Assembly (NCBI RefSeq): GCF_051262515.1 | Contig: NZ_JBIMER010000002.1 | Coordinates: 1-64,000, forward strand | Origin: Arthrobacter_N sp051262515 | Lineage (GTDB): Bacteria > Actinomycetota > Actinomycetes > Actinomycetales > Micrococcaceae | DNA length: 64,000 nucleotides | Direction of reading: 5' to 3' | In this document: positions 26,603 to 34,190 of the stretch, piece by piece | Numbering within the stretch: the first letter of the stretch is position 1 | Layout of the letters: the number at the start of each line of letters is the position of its first letter | Program-made: the position numbers and the translations under genes | The notes under the pieces: generated by a model | Databases searched by the model: none | What the model saw: only the letters and a program-made list of their open reading frames with translations | What the model was told of the DNA's origin: nothing

Positions 26603-28093
26603 TCAGGCGGGGCGGATCATGGCCATGCGGGAGACGGTGAATTCCTCGATCGCCCACCGGGGTCCCTCGCGGCCGGACCCGGAGTCCTTGACGCCGCCGT
26701 AGGGCATGATGTCGGAGCGGAACCCGGGGATCTCGTTGACGACGACGCCGCCGACGTCGAGCCGGTTGACCGCGGCGAACGCGTTGGCGAGCGACCGCGT
26801 GTACACGGCGGCCTGCAGCCCGTAGCGGGAGTCGTTGACCAGGTCGATCGCCGCGTCCATGGTGGCCACCGTTTCCAGGCAGACCACGGGGCCGAAGATC
26901 TCCTCGCACCAGAGCGGGGAGTCGTGGGGAACGCCGGCCAGCACGGTGGGGTGCACCAGCGCGTCCGCGCGTCCGCCGGTTTGCGCCGCGGAGCCGGCCG
27001 GGGCGCCGCCGGCCACCACGCGGGCGCCGGCCTCCAGCGCCTGCCCCACCCAGGAGTTGATCCGGGCCGCGGACGCGGCGTTGATGACCTGGGCCACGCG
27101 CGTCGCGGGATCGCGCGGGTCCCCGACCACCACCTCGGGCAGCCGGGCGGCCAGCCTGTCGGCGAAGTCCTGCGCAATGGACTCGACCAGCACCACGCGC
27201 TGCACGGAGATGCACGCCTGTCCGTTGGCGTAGAACCCGCCGCGGACCACGGCGTCGACCGCGGCGTCCAAGTCGGCGTCGTCGTCGACGATGAGGCCCG
27301 TGTTGGAGCCGAGTTCCAGCACCACCTTGCGCGGAGCTGCCGCGCGGGCGATGCGGTGCCCGACGGCGGCCGAGCCGGTGAAGGACACCACCGCCGCGCG
27401 CGGGTCCCCGACGAGTGCCTCGCCGACGTCGTTCCCGCCGTTGACGAGCTGCACGGCCGCGCGCGGCAGGCCGTGCGCGGCCAGGACGCCGCGGACGACG
27501 TCGACCATCCACAGCGTGGCCAGCGGCGTGTCGGGGGAGGGCTTGAGGATGATGGGGCAGCCGGCGGCCATGGCCGGGGCGATCTTGTGCGTGGCCAGCA
27601 GCACCGGGTAGTTGAAGCCGGCGATGCCCACCACGACGCCGGCCGGGCGGCGGGTGTAGTAGCCGAGCATTCCGGCGCCGAGCGGCTGCAGGTCCAGGGG
27701 GACGGTTTCCCCGGTAAGCCGCGTGACCTCGTCCGCCGCGGCCTGCCAGGTGGTCAGGGTCCGCGCCATCTCCACGGCGCAGTCCACGGACGGCTTCCCC
27801 GTTTCCAGGACCAGCAGCGACTGGAGTTCCGCGGAGCGGGCCGCGAGCTCGGTGTGGACGGCCGCCAGGACGGCCCGGCGGGTCCCGCTCGTGGCCGCGG
27901 CGACCGCCGGCGCGGCGGCCTCCGCCGCGTCGAGGGCGGCGGCGGCGGTGGCGGCGTCGGCGAGCGGAGCCCGTCCGACCACCGATCCGTCGTAGGGGAA
28001 GACGACGTCGGACTGCCCCACGCACGGGACGCCGGATTCGCCGACGGGCAGCGTGGTGGACAGCCGTTCCGGAAGGGTGTGGGCGGGGCCCAT
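26603..28093 (-). CDS. NAD(P)-dependent aldehyde dehydrogenase; candidate aldopantoate dehydrogenase
   Basis: The 496-residue enzyme has the full catalytic set of non-acylating ALDHs: Asn161 (GFNYP), Lys184 (LKPS), general base Glu260 (LELGSN) and nucleophile Cys294 (NGQACISVQR). The retained Glu260 separates it from the CoA-acylating enzyme at 30800. It would turn an aldehyde into a carboxylate. With the SDR encoded downstream it could take pantoate to 3,3-dimethylmalate. The ATG at 28093 lies about 45 bases from the TGGT-N3-ACCA operator, so the pair is probably controlled with the importer operon. Confidence 0.88.
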   Translation of the reverse strand: MGPAHTLPERLSTTLPVGESGVPCVGQSDVVFPYDGSVVGRAPLADAATAAAALDAAEAAAPAVAAATSGTRRAVLAAVHTELAARSAELQSLLVLETGKPSVDCAVEMARTLTTWQAAADEVTRLTGETVPLDLQPLGAGMLGYYTRRPAGVVVGIAGFNYPVLLATHKIAPAMAAGCPIILKPSPDTPLATLWMVDVVRGVLAAHGLPRAAVQLVNGGNDVGEALVGDPRAAVVSFTGSAAVGHRIARAAAPRKVVLELGSNTGLIVDDDADLDAAVDAVVRGGFYANGQACISVQRVVLVESIAQDFADRLAARLPEVVVGDPRDPATRVAQVINAASAARINSWVGQALEAGARVVAGGAPAGSAAQTGGRADALVHPTVLAGVPHDSPLWCEEIFGPVVCLETVATMDAAIDLVNDSRYGLQAAVYTRSLANAFAAVNRLDVGGVVVNEIPGFRSDIMPYGGVKDSGSGREGPRWAIEEFTVSRMAMIRPA

Positions 28094-28139
28094 GGGCGTC
28101 TCCTGTTCCGGGCGCTGCCGTTGGGCCCTGTTGAACGAG

Positions 28140-28150
28140 TGGTCTTACCA
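28140..28150. promoter_or_regulatory. FCD-GntR operator, dehydrogenase side
   Basis: TGGTCTTACCA, preceded by GAG, is identical over 14 bases to the site at 19008-19021. It sits between the divergent aldehyde dehydrogenase operon and the LeuB-like gene and could control both. The regulator gene is 9 kb away at 18181. Confidence 0.7.
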
Positions 28151-28196
28151 GTAACATAAGCAGACTACTAGCGAACCATCCGTGGAGGCAATGACC

Positions 28197-29369
28197 ATGA
28201 CGAACCCCGACGGCTTCGCGGCCACGCCGGCCGCCCGCCCCCCGCGCACGCACTCCCTGGGCATCGTGCCCGGAGACGGGATCGGCCCCGAGGTCACCGG
28301 CTGCGCGATCGAGGTGCTGGACGCGGCGGAGCGGCTTTTCGGGTTCGCCACGGACCGCGAGACCATCCCGGCCGGCGCCGCGCACTACCTCGCCACCGGG
28401 GAACTCTTCGACGGGCCGGTGCGGGAGCGCCTCCAGGGCAAGGACGCGATCCTGTTCGGCTCCATGGGGGACCCCGCGGTGGCCCCCGGCATCCTGGAGC
28501 GCGGCTTCATCCTGGCCATGCGCCAGGCGTTCCAGCAGGCCGTGAACCTGCGGCCGGTCAGGCTGTATCCGGGGGTGCGGACGCCCATCGCGGGCCTGGA
28601 ACCGGAGCGCTGCGACCTGGTGATCGTGCGGGAAAACACGGAGGGCGCGTACGTGGGGCGCGGCTCAACGGTCCACGCCGGCACGCCGAACGCGGTGGCC
28701 GTCCAGGAGTCGGTGAACACCCGCGCCGGGGTCGAACGCGTGGTCGACTACGCGTTCCGGCTCGCGTCGGCGCGCCGCAAGAAGCTCACGCTCTGCCACA
28801 AGACCAACATCCTGGTGGAGGCCGGAGCCCTGTGGCAGGGCACGGTCGACGACGTCGCGGCGCGCTACCCGGACGTCGAGACCGACTACGTGCACGTGGA
28901 CGCGATGTGCTTCCACCTGCCGATCTCTCCCGAGCGTTTCGACGTGGTCGTGACGGACAACCTCTTCGGGGACATCATCACGGACCTCGGCGCGGTGATC
29001 CAGGGCGGGCTCGGGGTCGCGGCCAGCGCCAACCTGAACCTCGACGGCGCCGCGCCCAGCATGTTCGAGGCCATCCACGGGTCCGCGCCGGACATCGCCG
29101 GCAAGGGGCTGGCGAACCCGGCCGGGGCCGTGCTCTCGCTGGCCATGTGCCTGGCCCACCTGGGGGAGGCCGCCGCGGCGCGCGCGGTGGAGACCGCCGT
29201 CGTCGCCGTGCTGGGGGAGATGGACGGGCTCAGCGGCGCGGCGATGGGCGGCTCCACCGTCGAGGTGGGCCGCCGCATCGTTGCCGCGCTGGAATCGGCC
29301 GCCGGGGGGACGCTGCCGCCGTTGGAGGGGCCCTCGCTCATGGAGGCGATGGCCTCCGTCCAGCGCTGA
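28197..29369 (+). CDS. LeuB-type beta-decarboxylating dehydrogenase; candidate dimethylmalate dehydrogenase
   Basis: The 390-residue protein belongs to the isocitrate/isopropylmalate dehydrogenase family. Conserved residues are Tyr152 (ENTEGAY), Lys202 (HKTNIL) and the metal-binding Asp235, Asp259 and Asp263 with the spacing of LeuB. LERGFILAMR and NLRPVRLYPG resemble the actinobacterial LeuB substrate loop. The family oxidises 2-hydroxy acids bearing a beta-carboxylate and releases CO2. 3,3-Dimethylmalate is such a substrate and would give 2-oxoisovalerate (EC 1.1.1.84). The gene is not next to leuC or leuD, which argues against leucine synthesis. ATG 28197 is chosen because GGAGG lies eight bases upstream; ATG 28191 would be only two bases from it. 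D-malate or tartrate dehydrogenase are alternatives. Confidence 0.88.
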   Translation: MTNPDGFAATPAARPPRTHSLGIVPGDGIGPEVTGCAIEVLDAAERLFGFATDRETIPAGAAHYLATGELFDGPVRERLQGKDAILFGSMGDPAVAPGILERGFILAMRQAFQQAVNLRPVRLYPGVRTPIAGLEPERCDLVIVRENTEGAYVGRGSTVHAGTPNAVAVQESVNTRAGVERVVDYAFRLASARRKKLTLCHKTNILVEAGALWQGTVDDVAARYPDVETDYVHVDAMCFHLPISPERFDVVVTDNLFGDIITDLGAVIQGGLGVAASANLNLDGAAPSMFEAIHGSAPDIAGKGLANPAGAVLSLAMCLAHLGEAAAARAVETAVVAVLGEMDGLSGAAMGGSTVEVGRRIVAALESAAGGTLPPLEGPSLMEAMASVQR

Positions 29370-29382
29370 CCCCGCGCGGGGG

Positions 29383-30771
29383 CTACCGCCCGTCGACGAA
29401 CCCGTCCGCCACGTCCAGTGCGCGGTCCAGGATCGCGAGGCCCTCGCGCAGGTCGTCCTCGCCGATGTTCAGCGGCGGGACCACGTGGATGCGGTTGAAG
29501 TTGGCGAAGGGCAGCAGCCCGTTGGCCTTGCAGAACGCCACGACGGCGTCCATCGTCGGGCTGGAGGAGCCGTACGGGGCCAGCGGTTCGCGCGTCCCGC
29601 GGTCCTTGACCAGCTCGATCGCCCAGAAGAGCCCGACGCCGCGCACCTCGCCCACGGACGGGTGCCGTTCCGCGAACCCGCGCAGGGCGGGCCCGACAAC
29701 GCGCTCGCCGAGTTCGGCGGCGTTCTCCACCATGCCCTCCTCGCGCATCGCGTTGATGGTGGCGACGGCGGCGGCGCACGCGAGCGGGTGGCCCGAGTAC
29801 GTGAGTCCGCCGGGGTAGGGGCGTTCGCGGAAGGTGTCGAAGATGGCGTCGGACATCGCGACGCCGCCGAGCGGCACGTAGCCGGAGTTGACGCCCTTGG
29901 CGAAGGCCAGCAGATCCGGTTCGACGTCCCAGTGGTCGATCGCGAACCAGCGGCCGGTGCGGCCGAACCCGGCCATCACCTCGTCCACTATGAACATGAC
30001 CCCGTACTTGCGGGTCAGTTCCCGCACCCCGGCCAGGTACCCGGGCGGCGGGACCATGATCCCGGCGGTGCCCGGAACGGACTCCAGGATCAGGGCCGCG
30101 ATGTTGGCCGCGCCCTCCAACTGGATGACGTCCTCCAGGTGCCGCAGCGCGCGCTGTGTCTCCTCCGCCTCCGTGGCGGCGTGGAAGGAGGAGCGGTAGA
30201 GGAACGGGGTGAAGAAGTGGACCGTCCCGGCGTCGCCGTAGTCGTTGGCGATGCGTCGCGGGTCGCCGGTCGCGTTGATCGCCAGCTGGGTGCCGCCGTG
30301 GTAGCTGCGGTAGGAGGACAGCACCTTCTTGCGTCCGGTGTGCAGGCGCGCCATGCGGATGGCGTGTTCCACGGCGTCGGCCCCGCCGTTGGTGAAGAAC
30401 ACGTGGTTCAGGTCCCCGGGGGTCAGCTCGGCGATGAGCCGGGCGGCCTCGGAGCGTGCGTCGTTCGCGTGCTGCGGCGCGATGGTGCACAGCTTCCCGG
30501 CCTGTTCCTGGATGGCGGCGACCACCTTGGGGTGCTGGTGCCCGATGTTCGTGTTCACCAGCTGGCTGGAGAAGTCCAGCAGCCGGTTGCCGTCCCCGTC
30601 CCAGAGGTGGCTTCTCTCGGCCTTGAGAACCGTCATCGGGTTGATCTTGTCCTGCGCGGACCAGGAGTGGAACACGTGGGCGCGGTCCAGCTCGTGGGCG
30701 CGGCGCCCGGCCTCCAGCTCCGGCTCGGTGGGTGCGGTGGCGGTCGGCGCCGGGTTCAGTGTCTCGGTCAT
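29383..30771 (-). CDS. Class III PLP aminotransferase; candidate beta-alanine:pyruvate transaminase
   Basis: The 462-residue enzyme shows the class III pattern: a phosphate-binding FTNGGADAVE, Asp263 in FIVDEVMAGFGRTG, PLP lysine Lys292 in AFAKGVNSGYVPLGG and THPLAC-like YSGHPLACAA. Members use omega-amino acids such as beta-alanine, taurine or GABA. It lies 28 bases downstream of an MmsA-like gene, and that enzyme would use malonate semialdehyde, the product from beta-alanine. A PucR regulator is divergent from the pair. This makes beta-alanine transamination the most likely role. It converges on the LeuB-like gene with 13 bases between stops. Confidence 0.85.
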   Translation of the reverse strand: MTETLNPAPTATAPTEPELEAGRRAHELDRAHVFHSWSAQDKINPMTVLKAERSHLWDGDGNRLLDFSSQLVNTNIGHQHPKVVAAIQEQAGKLCTIAPQHANDARSEAARLIAELTPGDLNHVFFTNGGADAVEHAIRMARLHTGRKKVLSSYRSYHGGTQLAINATGDPRRIANDYGDAGTVHFFTPFLYRSSFHAATEAEETQRALRHLEDVIQLEGAANIAALILESVPGTAGIMVPPPGYLAGVRELTRKYGVMFIVDEVMAGFGRTGRWFAIDHWDVEPDLLAFAKGVNSGYVPLGGVAMSDAIFDTFRERPYPGGLTYSGHPLACAAAVATINAMREEGMVENAAELGERVVGPALRGFAERHPSVGEVRGVGLFWAIELVKDRGTREPLAPYGSSSPTMDAVVAFCKANGLLPFANFNRIHVVPPLNIGEDDLREGLAILDRALDVADGFVDGR

Positions 30772-30799
30772 GGCGTTCCTTCTGCGCTCGTGGTGGGTT

Positions 30800-32365
30800 C
30801 TAGTCGTTCTGCGGGAAGCCGAGGTTAAGGCCGCCGTGGCTCGGATCCTGCCAGCGCGTGGTGACCACCTTGCCGCGGGTGAAGAAGTGCACGCCCTCGG
30901 CGCCGTGGGCGTGGGTGTCGCCGAACAGCGAGTTCTTCCAGCCGCCGAACGAGTAGTAGGCCATCGGCACCGGGACGGGCACGTTGATGCCCACCATGCC
31001 CACCTGGATCTCGTTCTGGTAGCGGCGGGCGGCGCCGCCGTCGTTCGTGAAGATCGCGGTGCCGTTGCCGTACGGGCTGTCGTTGACCAGCCGCACGGCG
31101 TCGTCGTACGCGTCGACGCGGAGCACGGACAGGACCGGGCCGAAGATCTCGTCGGTGTAGATGGGCATGTCCGTGGTGACGTGGTCGAACAGGGTGGGGC
31201 CGAGGAAGAAGCCGGACGGGCCCTCGGGCGTGGACTCGGCGTCGAACTGGCCGGAATCGGTTGCGTCGACCCGGCCGTCGAGGACCACGGTGGCGCCGGC
31301 GGCCTCGCCGGCGTCGATGTAGCCGGCCACGCGGTCGCGGTGGGCGGCGGTGACCAGCGGTCCCATGTCGCAGCCGCGCAGGCCGTCCCCGGTGCGCAGC
31401 GTGCGGCCGCGCTCGGCGATCTTGGCGACCAGCTCGTCAGCGATCTCCCCCACGGCGACGAGCGCCGAGATGGCCATGCAGCGCTCGCCGGCGGAGCCGA
31501 AGCCCGCGTTGATGGCCGCGTCGGCGGCGAGGTCCAGGTCCGCGTCGGGCAGGACCACCATGTGGTTCTTCGCCCCGCCGAGGGCCTGGACGCGCTTGCC
31601 GTTGGCCGTGCCGCGGGAGTAGACGTACTGGGCGATCGGGGTGGATCCCACGAAGGAGACGGCCTTGATGGACGGGTTGTCCAGCAGCGCGTCGACGGCC
31701 TCCTTGTCGCCGTTGACCACGTTGAAGACGCCGTCCGGGAGCCCGGCCTCCTTCCACAGCTCGGCCATCCAGATGGTGGCGGTGGGGACCTTCTCGCTGG
31801 GCTTGACCACCACGGTGTTACCGGCGGCGATGGCGAGCGGGAAGAACCACATCGGCACCATGGCAGGGAAGTTGAAGGGGGAGATGATGGCGACCGGACC
31901 CAGGGCCTGCCGGATGGAGAGGACGTCCACCTTGGTGGAGGCGCCCTCGGTGAAGCCGCCCTTGAGCAGGTGCGGCATGCCGCAGGCGAACTCGACGACC
32001 TCCTGGCCGCGCGTCACCTCGCCGAGCGCGTCGTCGAGGACCTTGCCGTGCTCGGACGTGATGATCGCGGCGAGTTCGTGCTTGCGGGAGTTGAGCAGTT
32101 CCCGGAAGGCGAAGAGGACCTGGGTGCGGCGCGCCAGGGACGCGTCGCGCCAGGCGGGGAACGCCGCGGCGGCTGCGGTGACGGCCGTGTCCACGTCCTG
32201 CTTGCGGGCCAGGGCCACGTGGCCGGAGACGGCCCCCGTGGCGGGGTTGGTGATCGGCGCGGTGCGCCGGGAGCCCGCAGCGGTGGCGGCGCCGGCAATC
32301 CAGTGCAGGACGGTGGGCTCGGCGGAGGCCTCTGACGGGCGGTCGGTCTGCTGGGTGATGGTCAT
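30800..32365 (-). CDS. mmsA: CoA-acylating (methyl)malonate-semialdehyde dehydrogenase
   Basis: The 521-residue ALDH has nucleophile Cys296 (SAGERCMAIS) and PFNFPAMVPMWFFPLAI. Ala261 (VQALGGAKNH) replaces the general-base Glu of ordinary aldehyde dehydrogenases, as expected for the CoA-dependent MmsA group, which deacylates with CoA rather than water. It would convert malonate semialdehyde to acetyl-CoA and CO2 (or methylmalonate semialdehyde to propionyl-CoA). It is the first gene of a two-gene operon with the aminotransferase and starts about 120 bases from the divergent pucR. The valine route is an alternative role, and the two fit together because 2-oxoisovalerate from pantoate enters valine breakdown. 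Confidence 0.92.
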   Translation of the reverse strand: MTITQQTDRPSEASAEPTVLHWIAGAATAAGSRRTAPITNPATGAVSGHVALARKQDVDTAVTAAAAAFPAWRDASLARRTQVLFAFRELLNSRKHELAAIITSEHGKVLDDALGEVTRGQEVVEFACGMPHLLKGGFTEGASTKVDVLSIRQALGPVAIISPFNFPAMVPMWFFPLAIAAGNTVVVKPSEKVPTATIWMAELWKEAGLPDGVFNVVNGDKEAVDALLDNPSIKAVSFVGSTPIAQYVYSRGTANGKRVQALGGAKNHMVVLPDADLDLAADAAINAGFGSAGERCMAISALVAVGEIADELVAKIAERGRTLRTGDGLRGCDMGPLVTAAHRDRVAGYIDAGEAAGATVVLDGRVDATDSGQFDAESTPEGPSGFFLGPTLFDHVTTDMPIYTDEIFGPVLSVLRVDAYDDAVRLVNDSPYGNGTAIFTNDGGAARRYQNEIQVGMVGINVPVPVPMAYYSFGGWKNSLFGDTHAHGAEGVHFFTRGKVVTTRWQDPSHGGLNLGFPQND

Positions 32366-32446
32366 GCGTCGCTCCTGCGGTCAAGTGGGTGGGGCCGTGC
32401 GGCTCTGGATCCATCCTGCGGCCGGGCGCGGGATCGCGACAATTGG

Positions 32447-32484
32447 CACAGTGTCGGTTTTGTCCAACGATTCTTTACACTGTG
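32447..32484. promoter_or_regulatory. Perfect 8-bp inverted repeat between mmsA and pucR
   Basis: CACAGTGT (32447-32454) and ACACTGTG (32477-32484) are perfect inverted copies with centres 30 bases apart, close to three helical turns. The right copy covers the pucR -10 and reaches to just before its start codon. This is well placed for PucR to control itself and the divergent mmsA operon. Confidence 0.65.
32476..32481 (+). promoter_or_regulatory. -10 box of pucR
   Basis: TACACT ends six bases before the pucR ATG, so transcription would start at the start codon and the mRNA would be leaderless. No ribosome site precedes the ATG, which supports this. A clear -35 is not seen. Confidence 0.45.
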
Positions 32485-32487
32485 TCC

Positions 32488-34104
32488 ATGGAACTCACCG
32501 TGCGCTCCCTGCTGGCCCTGCCCGAGCTGCGCGCGGCCGATCCGGAGCTCCTCTCCGGCGCCGGCGGGCTGGACGCGCCCGTGCGCTGGGTCCACGTCTC
32601 CGAACAGCCCGGGGCCTCGGGTCTGCTGCAGGGTGGCGAGTTCGTGCTCAGCACCGGCCAGATGTTCGACGCCGGACGCCCCCTCGGCGCCAAGGCCATG
32701 GCCGCGCACCTCCTGGGTTTCAAGGCGGCGGGGGCCGCCGGCATCGCCTTCGAGATCCTCGGCGAGCGGGAGGCGACGGCGGAGCGCCTCCGCCGGGTGG
32801 CGGACTCCGCGGGACTGCCCGTGGTCCTGCTGCGCCGTCGCGTCCGGTTCGTCGCGGTGACGGAGACGGTCCACCGGATGATCGTGGCGGACCAGTTGCG
32901 CCAGCTCGAGGCCGCGCACCGGGTCCACGAGGCATTCACGGCGTTGAGTGTGGAGAACGCCGGGGTGGAACCGATCGTCGCGACAGCCGCGCGGCTCGCC
33001 GGCGTGCCGGTCGTGTTCGACGCGAGGGACGGTTCGCGGACGCGTTCCGGCCCGGGATCCGAGGCGCTGGCCGCCGCGTGGCGGAACCGGGCGGCGGACG
33101 GCGGCGACGCCGGGTTCCTCACGGCCCCGGTGGCGGGCGCCGGCCAGGACTGGGGCAGGCTCGCGGCCCCGGACGCGGCGCGGGACAGCCCGGAGGCGTC
33201 GATGGTGCTGGAGCGAGCGGCCCAGGCGCTGGCCATCCACCACATGGCCGAACGCGACCAGCGCGAGCTCGCCCGGAGGGCGGAGGCGGTGCTGGTCGGC
33301 GAGCTCCGCCAGCCAGGCGCGCTCACCGAGGAGCAGGCGCTGGACCGCGCCGCCGGGCTCGGCTTCGCGCCGGGGGTGGCCTACGTGCCGGTGGTCCTCA
33401 ACATCGACGCCGGCCCCGGTGGTCCGGTAGCCACGCAGCGCCGGGGGAGGATCCTGCTCGACGCCGTCGCCCGCGCGCTTGCCGCGTCCCGTGCCTCCGC
33501 GCTTGTGGCCGGGATCCGCTCGGACCAGATCGGCCTGCTGCTGGCGCTGCCCGCCCGGCAGCTCGAGGATCCGCTGCTGGCGCGCCTGTGCTCGGGCCTC
33601 TCCCGCATCGCGGGCTCCGGCGGAGGCGGCGTCCCCGGAGCGGACGCGGACGGCGCCGGCGCTGACGGCGGCTGGTGGACCGTCGGCGCCGGCCGAACGC
33701 AGGGGTCGCTGATCGACGCTGCCCTGGCGCTGGAGGAGGCCGGCCACGTGGCCGAGGGCGCGGCGTCGCTCCCGGCGGCCGAGCGCGGGCGGCGGCCGTA
33801 CCACCGATCCGCGGACGTGAGGCTGCGCGGACTGCTGTCCGTGCTGCGCGACGACCCGCGCGTGCGCGGATTCGCCGAGACCGAACTGGCCGGGTTGGCC
33901 GCGCCGGACCTGGAATTGCTGGGTCGGTTCCTTGGCGTGTCAGGCAACAGGGCGGCACTTGCACGGCAGCAGTTGGTCAGCCGTCCGGCGCTCTACGCCC
34001 GGCTCGACCGCCTGGAGCGCCGGCTCGGCGTCCCGCTGGACGAGGCCGAATCCCGCGCCTCCCTGCACGTGGCGCTCCTGATCACCCAGCTTGCGTCGGT
34101 CTGA
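32488..34104 (+). CDS. PucR-family transcriptional regulator
   Basis: The 538-residue protein has an N-terminal PucR domain (LLALPELRAADPELLSGAGG, then PVRWVHVSE) and a central variable region. A C-terminal PucR-type helix-turn-helix follows (LELLGRFLGVSGNRAALARQ, SRPALYARLDRLERRLGVPL). PucR regulators often activate amino acid, purine or amide catabolic genes next to them. This one is divergent from mmsA and the aminotransferase gene and is expected to respond to a beta-amino acid or its product. ATG 32488 agrees with the start of the domain. The GTG six bases upstream is in frame but lies in the inverted repeat. Confidence 0.88.
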   Translation: MELTVRSLLALPELRAADPELLSGAGGLDAPVRWVHVSEQPGASGLLQGGEFVLSTGQMFDAGRPLGAKAMAAHLLGFKAAGAAGIAFEILGEREATAERLRRVADSAGLPVVLLRRRVRFVAVTETVHRMIVADQLRQLEAAHRVHEAFTALSVENAGVEPIVATAARLAGVPVVFDARDGSRTRSGPGSEALAAAWRNRAADGGDAGFLTAPVAGAGQDWGRLAAPDAARDSPEASMVLERAAQALAIHHMAERDQRELARRAEAVLVGELRQPGALTEEQALDRAAGLGFAPGVAYVPVVLNIDAGPGGPVATQRRGRILLDAVARALAASRASALVAGIRSDQIGLLLALPARQLEDPLLARLCSGLSRIAGSGGGGVPGADADGAGADGGWWTVGAGRTQGSLIDAALALEEAGHVAEGAASLPAAERGRRPYHRSADVRLRGLLSVLRDDPRVRGFAETELAGLAAPDLELLGRFLGVSGNRAALARQQLVSRPALYARLDRLERRLGVPLDEAESRASLHVALLITQLASV

Positions 34105-34190
34105 TCCGGGCGCACGGCCAGGTCAATCACCCTTTGCGGTACGTGCATTAGAATCAAACTACCTATTTCACGAGTTCTGGCGGGAGCTAC

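Noticed and set aside
28197..29369. Assignment as housekeeping leuB for leucine synthesis
   Set aside because: No leuA, leuC or leuD is nearby, and the gene shares an operator region with catabolic dehydrogenases. It was kept as LeuB-like with a different proposed substrate, but whole-genome data could reverse this.
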